37,681 nucleotides of DNA, taken from assembly GCA_022563775.1 (NCBI GenBank), contig JADFMS010000009.1, positions 1 through 37,681 on the forward strand. Reading direction: 5' to 3'. Position numbers and translations under genes: made by a program. The DNA is from Fidelibacterota bacterium (GTDB lineage: Bacteria; Marinisomatota; SORT01). The notes under the pieces are model-generated. The model searched no databases. It had not been told where the DNA came from and saw nothing but the letters and a program-made list of their open reading frames with translations. Positions 7,479-15,467 of this stretch are shown in pieces. Within the stretch, counting starts at the first letter, position 1; the number at the start of each line of letters is the position of its first letter.

Positions 7479-8387
7479 TTACAAAGCCTCTATTCGCCCC
7501 ATTTTTTGTTGTAAAAAATCTCTGACCGCCTGCAATGCCATTCTTATAAAATGCGGTTTACCAGTAGCAGTCCAATATATGATTTTCAGGATCATCGTAG
7601 CCATAATATAAGAGTACCCTATTTGCTTTATCAGAACTGGGGCATGAAGTTTTATTAAATATAACCTGTTCCTGAATTGGTAATATAAATCTGGAAAGTT
7701 TATATTTTTTACCGTAGCATTTACCGTATGATATATTTTACTATTGGGTTCAAATATTATTTTGTAGCCACTTTGCACCACTCTGAGACAATAGTCGGTA
7801 TCCTCCTGATAGGCGAAAAAATCTTCATTTAACATACCCACTTCGTCGATAATTACTCTACTTATACAAAGGAGACATCCCGAAGCAAATTTTATACTAC
7901 GACTTGTCAAATCAACGGAACTAATTTCCTTTCCCCTTCCGTACATGATCCCGCTGCCTCTCATCAAGTTAATTTTTCCGCCGCCATACCAAACTTTGGT
8001 TTTATCGTCTTCGTACATTATTAATCCTGTTGAGAGGCCGACCTTCTCATCCTCGAATGATTTTAGCAAAGGTTCCAAAAAATCGGGTTCCACAGTCGTG
8101 TCGTTGTTGAGTAAAACTACATAATCGGCACCCCGGTCGTATGCTGCTTTGATGCCAAGGTTATTCCCCCCCGTAAATCCAAGATTAATCTTCGATTCCA
8201 AAATAATCGCATCCGGAGCCGCCTCGGCTAAATAGTTTATTGAATGTTCGTTCGAAGAGTTGTCTACGACTATTATTTCATATCTTTGATAAGTAATTTC
8301 TTTAAGAGAGTTCAGACACTCTTTTGTTAATTTTTCGTTATTGTAGTTTATCAGTATGATAAATACATATGGTGTTTTTATTTCCAT
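7479..8387 (-). CDS. GT2-family glycosyltransferase (WbbL/rhamnosyltransferase-like)
   Basis: This 302-residue inverting GT-A enzyme begins FIILINYNNEKLTKECL, followed by IIVVDNSS, the nucleotide-binding start of GT2. NLGFTGGNNLGI and LLNND (N94-N95-D96, the DxD equivalent) are typical of the COG1216 rhamnosyltransferase group. EDTDYCLRV later supplies the acidic ED pair thought to include the catalytic base. A hydrophobic stretch near the C-terminus may attach it to the membrane. It sits between wzy and the GT4 gene on the same strand and probably adds one sugar to the lipid-linked repeat unit. Which sugar cannot be told. Confidence 0.88.
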   Translation of the reverse strand: MEIKTPYVFIILINYNNEKLTKECLNSLKEITYQRYEIIVVDNSSNEHSINYLAEAAPDAIILESKINLGFTGGNNLGIKAAYDRGADYVVLLNNDTTVEPDFLEPLLKSFEDEKVGLSTGLIMYEDDKTKVWYGGGKINLMRGSGIMYGRGKEISSVDLTSRSIKFASGCLLCISRVIIDEVGMLNEDFFAYQEDTDYCLRVVQSGYKIIFEPNSKIYHTVNATVKNINFPDLYYQFRNRLYLIKLHAPVLIKQIGYSYIMATMILKIIYWTATGKPHFIRMALQAVRDFLQQKMGRIEAL

Positions 8388-8475
8388 TAAAGATGAATGC
8401 CCGCAGCACCGGCATCAGTTAACAATTAGTATATCAATTCCTGAATTAAGTTGCGGTAATAATACCTCACTCCTA

Positions 8476-9732
8476 TCATTTATGTTTAAAAAGAGTTGGG
8501 TTTTCAATAAATCCACTTGCTAAAGTTAGAGCTATTACCTGAAAAACCGAGTTGAGCATTGCTGGCATAAAGGTAAAAAATGAGAGAAACACCATAAACG
8601 TCAACAGAGCATAAAGATTGATCAACATCAAATTGGGTTTACTTCTCATTTTGTGATACAGCCTGCTCATAATGATTCCCCAGATTAAGGAACCGATGAC
8701 CACCCCGGCTATTCCAAAATCAGCATAAAAATACCACATGTAAGACATTGTAGTGAATGATTTTGTAACAATGTACTGGAACTTAGCCACATTGAGATAT
8801 TCCGATATAGGGTCCTGGAGTTGTAACAGAGCATAAATCCAATCCAGAATATTGGCGCCGTAATTGTAATCTGTGAGGTATTTTACTCCATTTGCCACGT
8901 TTTCTAAATTCATCACAGTATACATGTAAGGACCTGTAAAATTTGCATAGTCCTCTGAATATTTCATGTTTGACACGTTATAGATAAAATCTCCAATAAA
9001 TTGTGTCGTCCTCAACTCTCCCACACCCCAGAATACGAATGAAAGGACGATTATCGTGATGAGTAATGCTTTTACCCTTAATGGTTTCTTTAGATAATGA
9101 ATGAGCATGATAATCATAAACCCTAACATGAATATAAATAACCGATTCAGCAAAAAGACGTAGCTTATTAACCCTACGAGAAACATAACTCCGTATGACA
9201 CTTTTGTTAAAACCTTATGCTTGAATATCAATAGGTACTCTGATATTAGCATTAACACAATCGGCAGTGTTGACACGATAAGATGAAGGCCGAATATTCC
9301 GAATTCATGCCTCTGGGTTTCACGAAAAATGGTGAATAAGGGAAGATATCCGATTATTTGCCACTCCAATATATATGCGACGGTGTACGCTAAGAACATC
9401 AAATAAATTACCCGCCTAAATGAATTCCTTTTTATATCATCGTTAAATCTTTCCGCTTGAAACGGGATACTTTCATATCTGAAATTTCTGTGAATATATG
9501 TATCGGCTAAAACGCCAACAGGGTACGCAGTGAGCCCTGAGACAATTACAAACCATGCTTTTAGGCTCCATTCCCTCTGGTAATAGCTCAAATTGAGAAG
9601 CGTTACCCCTATTACCATACTCCAAAGAATTATCCAGAATCGTGCCGGATGAAAAATATCAGCGTTTTTCCGGAATCCAAACAGAAGGGTGGTTATTGAA
9701 ATTCCTATAAGTACTGTTGCTGCCGGATTCAC
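8476..9732 (-). CDS. wzy: O-antigen/oligosaccharide repeat-unit polymerase (Wzy-like)
   Basis: The 418-residue protein has about ten to twelve membrane helices and a large loop (roughly residues 255-325) rich in tyrosine and asparagine, the usual topology of Wzy polymerases with a big periplasmic loop. Sequence conservation in Wzy is poor, so the call rests on topology, length and position between wzz and two glycosyltransferase genes. It would join repeat units into long chains on the periplasmic face, working with Wzz. The start is GTG at 9732, with no clear Shine-Dalgarno sequence. A 76-base spacer separates it from wzz. Confidence 0.75.
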   Translation of the reverse strand: MNPAATVLIGISITTLLFGFRKNADIFHPARFWIILWSMVIGVTLLNLSYYQREWSLKAWFVIVSGLTAYPVGVLADTYIHRNFRYESIPFQAERFNDDIKRNSFRRVIYLMFLAYTVAYILEWQIIGYLPLFTIFRETQRHEFGIFGLHLIVSTLPIVLMLISEYLLIFKHKVLTKVSYGVMFLVGLISYVFLLNRLFIFMLGFMIIMLIHYLKKPLRVKALLITIIVLSFVFWGVGELRTTQFIGDFIYNVSNMKYSEDYANFTGPYMYTVMNLENVANGVKYLTDYNYGANILDWIYALLQLQDPISEYLNVAKFQYIVTKSFTTMSYMWYFYADFGIAGVVIGSLIWGIIMSRLYHKMRSKPNLMLINLYALLTFMVFLSFFTFMPAMLNSVFQVIALTLASGFIENPTLFKHK

Positions 9733-9808
9733 GAATTGTATGTTTTATATGTTTAAACGATTCTTACTTTTGGGAATAGATCTCAATTCAGTGTCAAACC
9801 AATAACTT

Positions 9809-11077
9809 CTAATTCCGCTTCTCTTTTCTAAGATACTTCAAATCGCTGCGTATATGGCCTTTGATAGACTCCAATGTTGTAGCGCTTCTTGCGTCATATT
9901 TTGTTGTATGTTCGATCAACTCCAAGAAAAACACATATCCAACCGCAGCAATTAAACTTAATATAGTTACCATTATCACGGTCAACGCTCTTTGAGGCGA
10001 GGACCGGCGCTCGTGCGGAACAGCCATATCCAGAACTTGAAGAGTTGGAGTATCACGGGCTTCACGGATTCTTGCCTGCTCATATTGTTCTGTTAAAAAC
10101 TTAAATATTTCACCCTGAACCTCGAATTCCCGTTCGATTCTCAGGAAATTGACTGCTAATTCCGGAACGTCCTTAAATATGGGATATACTCTCAATGAGG
10201 TTAAAACATCCGTTGAATCCTCTTCGGATGATTCTCCGTACTTTATTAATCGCAGCTGATCTTCAAAGCTCTTTATTTTCCTCTGCAATTTTTGTACTTC
10301 CGGGTTTACCTTACCTAACGAAGATTCCATCACCTCTAAATCAACCTGGGCAAGAATTATTTCAGCTTTTATCTGCGAGGCAATGGTCACTGCAGCTTCT
10401 GTTTGTTCCTCTATTGCAACGGTACCGGTTGATTCCATATACTCCTGGAATTCATTCTCAAGATCGGTTAACGCATTTTTGGCTTCGTTATATCTCCCCT
10501 CAATAAACACTCTATTATCGCGCGCCCATTGGCTTTTCAATCTTTTATTTATCCTGTCAAGTTCGGAAACCATAAAATTCGTTACATCCGCAGCTAATTG
10601 ACTCGCCTCTTTTTCTTCTTCTTCCGTCGCTAACCAATCTGTCTCCATTGATACATCAATGACTATGCTGCCGTCTTCTTCCAATTCAAAATTAGATTTT
10701 TCACGGAGTTCTTCGACAGCGTCTTCAAAATAATCCGATTCCCACCGCTCATCGAGATTAAACTCCATTACTGTGTTAGTGTTGAGCGTTCTGCTCGATA
10801 ATATCGCCAGAAGGGATTTCGCCTCGCTGGACTCGATCCCTAATCCTGCGAGATCCGCTAAGGGTATCTGGTCTGACAATGATGAAAATCCCATTTCGTT
10901 TTCTGATTTAGGCACCATTATAATCGAAGTCGAGGTGTATGTCTTCGCCATTACCAGGGTGATTACAATGGTTAGAACGACTAAAAATGTGACTATCTTG
11001 ATGATAGTCCATCTTCTCTTTACCAAAACATGGGCGTAGTCAATGAAATTAGAAGCGAATTCGTTGTTCGTACTCAT
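9809..11077 (-). CDS. wzz: Wzz-type chain-length determinant (polysaccharide co-polymerase)
   Basis: This 422-residue protein has one membrane helix near residues 27-47, a long periplasmic region and a second helix near 363-385, followed by a short basic cytoplasmic tail. TYTSTSIIMVPKS just after the first helix is the beta-strand start of the Wzz domain. The periplasmic part is rich in Glu and Ala and predicts coiled coil (about 160-280). A proline/serine segment (HERRSSPQRALTV) precedes the second helix, as is usual in the family. No Walker motifs follow, so a BY-kinase domain is absent and regulation by tyrosine phosphorylation is not indicated. It heads the leftward wzz-wzy-GT2-GT4 run and has a good promoter just upstream. 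Confidence 0.88.
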   Translation of the reverse strand: MSTNNEFASNFIDYAHVLVKRRWTIIKIVTFLVVLTIVITLVMAKTYTSTSIIMVPKSENEMGFSSLSDQIPLADLAGLGIESSEAKSLLAILSSRTLNTNTVMEFNLDERWESDYFEDAVEELREKSNFELEEDGSIVIDVSMETDWLATEEEEKEASQLAADVTNFMVSELDRINKRLKSQWARDNRVFIEGRYNEAKNALTDLENEFQEYMESTGTVAIEEQTEAAVTIASQIKAEIILAQVDLEVMESSLGKVNPEVQKLQRKIKSFEDQLRLIKYGESSEEDSTDVLTSLRVYPIFKDVPELAVNFLRIEREFEVQGEIFKFLTEQYEQARIREARDTPTLQVLDMAVPHERRSSPQRALTVIMVTILSLIAAVGYVFFLELIEHTTKYDARSATTLESIKGHIRSDLKYLRKEKRN

Positions 11078-11109
11078 TACCGCTCTTTGTATTACCTAAT
11101 CGTTTTCAT

Positions 11110-11138
11110 TTTAAATTATGTCTTGTTCCCAGTGTCAA
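11110..11138 (-). promoter_or_regulatory. sigma70-type promoter of the wzz operon
   Basis: On the minus strand a perfect TTGACA (11138-11133) is followed by 17 bases and then TTTAAA (11115-11110), which matches the -10 consensus at four of six positions. Transcription would start roughly 25 bases before the wzz ATG at 11077, leaving room for the GAGCGG ribosome site. Confidence 0.55.
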
Positions 11139-11288
11139 ACTAGCTTTGTGCCAGCTAAAATCAACGCTCCTGCGCTCTGATTGTTCCAATTGTTAATATC
11201 AAATTTAATCTTGGTTTTAAGTAAGTTGTGCTGTCAACCGGACTATTTTAAAAGATCGCAGCCCTTATTGCAATCTGAATATAGCAAA

Positions 11289-11324
11289 GCGGAAGAATTT
11301 CTTATCTTGACAAGTTTCTTCCGC
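11289..11324. repeat. 9-bp perfect inverted repeat, possible hairpin
   Basis: GCGGAAGAA (11289-11297) and TTCTTCCGC (11316-11324) are exact reverse complements separated by 18 bases. The loop contains a second small repeat, CTTG-A-CAAG. The 7-mer GCAAAGC overlaps the outer end of both arms as a direct repeat (11284-11290, 11323-11329). Neither strand has a T-run after the stem, so an ordinary rho-independent terminator is unlikely. Confidence 0.45.
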
Positions 11325-11397
11325 AAAGCCATAAATCAATCTATCAAATATGTCATGAACCCGGTTTATTCCTTATAGATCAATAATAAACTAATAT

Positions 11398-12495
11398 TTA
11401 ATCTACTCTTAATGCCTCCGCTAATTTCCAGCAATGACCCCAGGTAAAGACATCTACGGCACCGAGTTTACCTCCCCATTTAGCGATCGTAGAATCTGTG
11501 CAAGTCTGAGCTACGGCGTTTAAGTACGTATCAAACAACAGCCAGGAATTAGCCCAACCTGTCTGCTCTGCAATCGCCATAAAATCTACCGTTTGCAATG
11601 CCATTGCCGCATTCGCTCTGATATCATAAATGTACTCTTTTTGTGTTTCGACGTCCTGTCTCGTACCACGCCTGCCTAAATGTCCCGAAACCAGAGTTTC
11701 AAAATCAAATGAGAGTACTTCGTCGTGTGCAGCTACATATCCCTCAACGTCTGTCGTTATCGCCAGGTATTTGAAGGGAGTCCATCCGGGGAAGATGACG
11801 TCTACAAACATAAGTACCTTTTGCCTGGGAGCGTAGATAAAGATATTACCCGGATTATGATTTACTCCCCTGTAAGAGAGCTCTAATCTCTGGTTTCCGA
11901 CCTTCAACGTATAATTATCCTTGAAAGTCACGGTCGGCATCGGCACAGGTGAACCTCCTAAAAATGCTCCGAACGGCGCTATCCTGCTCTCATCGGACAT
12001 ACCGGAAAGATTTTCTGCTGTTAGTTCATGTGCTATATAAGTAGCGTCGGCTGGATACATGCTCGCAGCAGCAATATGGTCAGCATGGGAATGACTGTAA
12101 ATTACATGCGTTATCGGCTCTGTTGTTGTTTCGGCTATGGCTGCCAATATCCGTTCTCCAATATTGGGAGGGGCGTCGACTACAATAACTCCTTCTCCCG
12201 TGGTCAGGAAGATGATTTGATAGACTCCCTCTGTCACCCAGTAAATTCCATCACCTATTTCTTCCACAACATAACCTTTTTCCTGTGGGATCGAAGGTCC
12301 GTACGCAGAAGAAGGCACCGGTAATGCCGTCGGCTTCTCTTGCATCATTTCTGAAGCCATTCTTCCCGTTTCGTCTGTATCAGCCATCTCTTGTGTAGAT
12401 TGACAAGACAGTGTGACCAGCAATGCAAAAATCGCAAAATGGCCTAATCTCATAAACCCCGATTTGTTCCGGATATATTTTTCCGCTACGTTCAT
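11398..12495 (-). CDS. exported metallo-beta-lactamase-fold hydrolase, probable lipoprotein
   Basis: The 365-residue protein has a 30-residue export signal whose core FAIFALLVTLS ends at C31, a plausible though not canonical lipobox (TLSC). A low-complexity linker rich in Met, Glu, Thr and Pro (32-70) leads into an MBL domain. The zinc motif is HSHADH (H135, H137, D139, H140), with further ligand candidates in GVNHNPGN, MFVDVIF and VSGHLGRRG. After the core, about 75 residues are helical and include several Trp and two Cys. The substrate is unknown; relatives act on esters, lactones or sulfate esters. The ATG at 12495 is preceded by AGGAG at 8 bases. An internal ATG at 12453 would give a more normal signal peptide but has a poorer ribosome site. 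Confidence 0.82.
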   Translation of the reverse strand: MNVAEKYIRNKSGFMRLGHFAIFALLVTLSCQSTQEMADTDETGRMASEMMQEKPTALPVPSSAYGPSIPQEKGYVVEEIGDGIYWVTEGVYQIIFLTTGEGVIVVDAPPNIGERILAAIAETTTEPITHVIYSHSHADHIAAASMYPADATYIAHELTAENLSGMSDESRIAPFGAFLGGSPVPMPTVTFKDNYTLKVGNQRLELSYRGVNHNPGNIFIYAPRQKVLMFVDVIFPGWTPFKYLAITTDVEGYVAAHDEVLSFDFETLVSGHLGRRGTRQDVETQKEYIYDIRANAAMALQTVDFMAIAEQTGWANSWLLFDTYLNAVAQTCTDSTIAKWGGKLGAVDVFTWGHCWKLAEALRVD

Positions 12496-12503
12496 CCTAC
12501 CAT

Positions 12504-12508
12504 CTCCT
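12504..12508 (-). promoter_or_regulatory. Shine-Dalgarno site choosing the start at 12495
   Basis: On the minus strand AGGAG lies 8 bases before the ATG at 12495. The alternative ATG at 12453 has only GGGG three bases before it, which is too close for good initiation. Confidence 0.65.
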
Positions 12509-12528
12509 CTCTTGATAAGTGTACCTTG

Positions 12529-12538
12529 AGTACGTACT
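12529..12538. repeat. 10-bp palindrome upstream of the MBL-fold gene
   Basis: AGTACGTACT is a perfect palindrome 34 bases before the start codon, flanked by a further GTAC at 12521-12524. Its place in the leader or promoter region suggests a possible operator; no regulator is encoded next to it. Confidence 0.3.
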
Positions 12539-12650
12539 TGTAAGTATTCAAAAATCTAACATTTCCGGCGAAGCGTAGTATATTAAAGATAAGGATACGA
12601 ATCAATAAAATTATGAGGGATGACGCTTATTATTTGATACAATATTTAAA

Positions 12651-13172
12651 TTAAGCTACCGCCAATTCACACAGCTTTTCTTTAAAAAGTCTTACCAGTT
12701 GATTTGAAGAACTTAGCTTCTCGAAATCGCTCCCCCGGAGTATTACAATCTGTCTTTCGTCACTCAAAGCGCTCAAAATCAGATCCCTTGCGCCGGCTCT
12801 TTCTTCCTGTTCCTCTGTGAGCCCGTTTATTGCAACCAACACTCCGAACGATAATCCCCTCTTTTTTATTATGTTGAGCAGCGATTTAATCTGGGTGCTG
12901 CTTACAGGCTCTAACCAATGAAACGCGCCGATTGTAAGGATATTCGGGAGGAAGTATAAGCCGTTCTTATGCCGGTCATTCCAACAAACGATGTCCACCT
13001 CGTCGTCTTGAAATTTGTTCTTCTCACTCCTTTTTGTAACCGTAATCCCGGGAATCTTTCTAAGGAGACTGATCATAAGTTTTTCCAAAGCAACACCCTG
13101 TTCCTGCTTTGATTCGCTCTTCCCGATTACACTAAGATACTGCTGTACCTTTACTTGTGATACCTGGGTCAA
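12651..13172 (-). CDS. restriction-endonuclease-fold protein lacking the E-x-K motif
   Basis: The 173-residue protein follows the layout of Mrr-like PD-(D/E)XK domains: an N-terminal helix (GVALEKLMISLLRKIPGI), a strand with an acidic residue (DDEVDIVCW), a core strand, then a helix and GLSFGVLVAINGLT, close to the 'rG...GilvS..G.T' segment of that fold. The core strand, normally 'xVECKNW', reads ILTIGAFHW here, so the catalytic Glu and Lys are both missing while the following 'PVSS' turn is kept. It is probably non-catalytic, perhaps a DNA-binding or structural partner. The TTG start overlaps the upstream gene's TGA by four bases (TTGA) and has AGAAGG seven bases before it. No close family was recognised by name. 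Confidence 0.7.
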   Translation of the reverse strand: MTQVSQVKVQQYLSVIGKSESKQEQGVALEKLMISLLRKIPGITVTKRSEKNKFQDDEVDIVCWNDRHKNGLYFLPNILTIGAFHWLEPVSSTQIKSLLNIIKKRGLSFGVLVAINGLTEEQEERAGARDLILSALSDERQIVILRGSDFEKLSSSNQLVRLFKEKLCELAVA

Positions 13173-14080
13173 TTTATTGCCTTCTCGGATTCATATTTTC
13201 TTGATTTGAGAGATTTAACAATTTCAACGAAATTCATGCTCTTAAAGCTTTCCAAAAATTCCTTGAGGGACACGTACATAACCGATCCGGGAATTTGCTC
13301 CCAGGACTCCGAATCCGGCTCAGGTCCTTCAAGATAGAGCAGCAGCAACCAGCTTGCGTTTGAATTTTCTAAATACGATTCGATCTGACTGGATAATCGT
13401 GTAACGCTTGTCGCGCTGCTAATATGCTGCTTGACCTCTATGAGCAAAGGGTTACCCACTATCGACTCAAGCTCGTCTGCCCAGACCGCCATGTCTGCTC
13501 CCGTATCCCAATATTTGGATTTGACAAGGACGTTCACGCCGCTTTTTCCGAGAGCCTGAACTACTGCGTTCTCCGGATGGGCGCCCCATGTGCTTTCGGG
13601 GGAGTTCAGTTGCGATAGAAGATCATCAGCGAGGTCGCCTATCGGTAAATTGTTTTCACTCTCAGTGGCAATCTGATTTCGATCCTGCTCCGGCGCCCTG
13701 AGAACTTGATCTAACGCAAATTCAACAGCCTTTTTATTAGAAACGTCAATTCGCAAATATAAAGAACTTTTGAGTCCTACCGTTGATTCTTTCATCTCAG
13801 GAGAGGCTAAAATCAACACCCTCTTCCCAATTCCGTGAGCAAATCCCACTTCATAATATACGTTTGAATTATCCGCCCCCGCTGATAATACAGCAACAAC
13901 AAATTCTGACGCTTTTATCGAGTCTTTTACTTTTTGTTCCCAGTATGCAGCGGATTTTACCCCGTTGGTCTCAACCCTTGTTATAAATCCTCTACTCACT
14001 AAAATGCTTTGAATATTGGAACTGTCGATTCCGGCAGGTGATGAAATATAGCACATTCTTGGTGAAAGCTCGAATTTCAA
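13169..14080 (-). CDS. TIR/deoxyribosyltransferase-like domain fused to a PD-(D/E)XK nuclease domain
   Basis: This 303-residue protein has two domains. Residues 8-130 form a Rossmann-like unit: CYISSPAG strand, ASEFVVAVLSAGADNS, then Y76-E77-V-G-F-AHGIGKRVLIL, the 'NS.v.YE.GfA...gK.v' pattern of nucleoside 2-deoxyribosyltransferase and TIR_2-like domains, where the glutamate is catalytic. After a polar linker (130-165), residues 168-280 look like a PD-(D/E)XK nuclease: E170, D196 in GADMAVW, and E215-V-K217 in LLIEVKQ. All key residues of both domains are kept. The TTG start at 14080 has AAAAGG seven bases before it. It is coupled to the degenerate nuclease-fold gene, which suggests a two-subunit nucleic-acid defence or signalling unit. 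Function is inferred only. Confidence 0.72.
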   Translation of the reverse strand: MKFELSPRMCYISSPAGIDSSNIQSILVSRGFITRVETNGVKSAAYWEQKVKDSIKASEFVVAVLSAGADNSNVYYEVGFAHGIGKRVLILASPEMKESTVGLKSSLYLRIDVSNKKAVEFALDQVLRAPEQDRNQIATESENNLPIGDLADDLLSQLNSPESTWGAHPENAVVQALGKSGVNVLVKSKYWDTGADMAVWADELESIVGNPLLIEVKQHISSATSVTRLSSQIESYLENSNASWLLLLYLEGPEPDSESWEQIPGSVMYVSLKEFLESFKSMNFVEIVKSLKSRKYESEKAIN

Positions 14081-14273
14081 CGTAAAGCCTTTTGGTAAGT
14101 GATTTTAATACTGTTCATAAATTCCATTTTGATTTCAGAATTCACTTCTGCACACGAGTCAAACATGACCAAGCCATTTCTTCAGACTATATTAGCCGAA
14201 GATGAATAATAAATCAAGGGAAATTGGTGGCAATTTGAGGAGAATTACATTAATTCTTAGAAATTCATTACCC

Positions 14274-15452
14274 TCAAAGATCCAACCCCTCGTAATACTC
14301 TTTCAATATTTCCAGCACTTCGGGTCGGCTGAAATGCTCCGGTACCTCTTCTCCCGCCGAGAGCAAATTACGGAGCCTGGTGCCGGACAACATCAGCCTC
14401 TCTTCTTCGCCGTGAGGACAGGTTTTGGTTGATGACATCCCTTCGCAGCCGGAACAATAAAAAGTCCAATCTATAGGCAATATATTTATTTTTAGCGCCT
14501 CTTCGGGAATTTCATCGAATATTTTCTGTGAATCGAATGGACCGTAATAATCTCCGACTCCCGCGTGATCTCTGCCTACAATAAGATGCGTACAGCCGTA
14601 GTTCTGCCTGAACAACGCATGCAACAGAGCCTCACGGGGACCCGCATAGCGCATGTCAAGAGGATATCCCCCTATTACAACACTCCCTTCAACAAAATAG
14701 TTATCGACAAGGGTTTCGATGCATTTGGCGCGAACGTCAGCCGGAATATCGCCCTCCTTGACGTTCCCGACTAGCTGATGGATGTAAAGACCGTCGGAAA
14801 CTTCTAATGCGATCTTTGCCAAGTACTCATGCGACCGGTGCATAGGGTTACGCAGCTGGAGACACGCAATCCGCCTCCATCCTTTTTCGCTGAACAGTTG
14901 CCTGCTTTCACGAGGCTGCTGATAGACTCCCGCAAATTTTTCGGGAAATATCCCTTCACTGAGTACTTTCAGTGAACCGCCGAGGTTTACCTCTTTTTGC
15001 TCCATGACCATCTTTACGCCCGGATGGTTCAAGTCATCTGTTTTATATACTTCAAGAGATTCGAGATTTTTGTCGACGGTGTATTTATCTTCGACTTTCA
15101 TAATTGCCATTGTCTCATCGGTTTCGGGGCTCTGCAATGCCACTTCATCGCCGATGCTGACGGAAAAGCTCTCCTCTTCGCTTATCGACAACGTTATCGG
15201 AATCGGCCAAAAGGTGCCGTTACTCGTTTGCATCTCCCCGACTACGCTCTTCCAATCGTCATGAATCATGAATCCATCAAGCGGCGTAAACCCTCCGATA
15301 CCGAGCATGATGAGGTCTCCGGCTTCCCTGCTGCTGATTTCGATCTTTTTTAGTGAGTCGGAGCGGCGAAGTTCTTCCTCTTTTTCCTCTCCCTTGAGGA
15401 GAAGAATATTTAGATCATTACCTCCGTGCGGCGGTATCAATTCATTGCTCAT
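14274..15452 (-). CDS. sat: sulfate adenylyltransferase (ATP sulfurylase)
   Basis: The 392-residue enzyme makes adenosine 5'-phosphosulfate from ATP and sulfate. The nucleotide-binding signature Q199-L-R-N-P-M-H205-R-S-H208-E and the second motif GRDHAG (293-298) are complete. A cysteine cluster near residues 330-345 ([14 protein letters not shown]) matches the zinc-binding site of prokaryotic single-domain sulfurylases. The C-terminus ends with the usual GTRLRNLL segment, and there is no APS-kinase domain. It lies 15 bases downstream of the transketolase-like gene on the same strand, probably as one transcript. No reductase, kinase or sulfate transporter is in the window, so assimilation and energy metabolism cannot be told apart. 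Confidence 0.95.
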   Translation of the reverse strand: MSNELIPPHGGNDLNILLLKGEEKEEELRRSDSLKKIEISSREAGDLIMLGIGGFTPLDGFMIHDDWKSVVGEMQTSNGTFWPIPITLSISEEESFSVSIGDEVALQSPETDETMAIMKVEDKYTVDKNLESLEVYKTDDLNHPGVKMVMEQKEVNLGGSLKVLSEGIFPEKFAGVYQQPRESRQLFSEKGWRRIACLQLRNPMHRSHEYLAKIALEVSDGLYIHQLVGNVKEGDIPADVRAKCIETLVDNYFVEGSVVIGGYPLDMRYAGPREALLHALFRQNYGCTHLIVGRDHAGVGDYYGPFDSQKIFDEIPEEALKINILPIDWTFYCSGCEGMSSTKTCPHGEEERLMLSGTRLRNLLSAGEEVPEHFSRPEVLEILKEYYEGLDL

Positions 15453-15467
15453 ATGGCAAATATTCTG

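Larger units (their letters stand above)
11078..11397. other. 320-bp gene-free spacer between wzz and the MBL-fold gene
   Basis: The spacer holds the probable wzz promoter at its left end, a small inverted repeat just upstream of that promoter (TAGCT at 11141-11145 and AGCTA at 11153-11157) and a larger 9-bp inverted repeat at 11289-11324. No RNA gene and no convincing small ORF with a ribosome site was seen. Confidence 0.6.
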
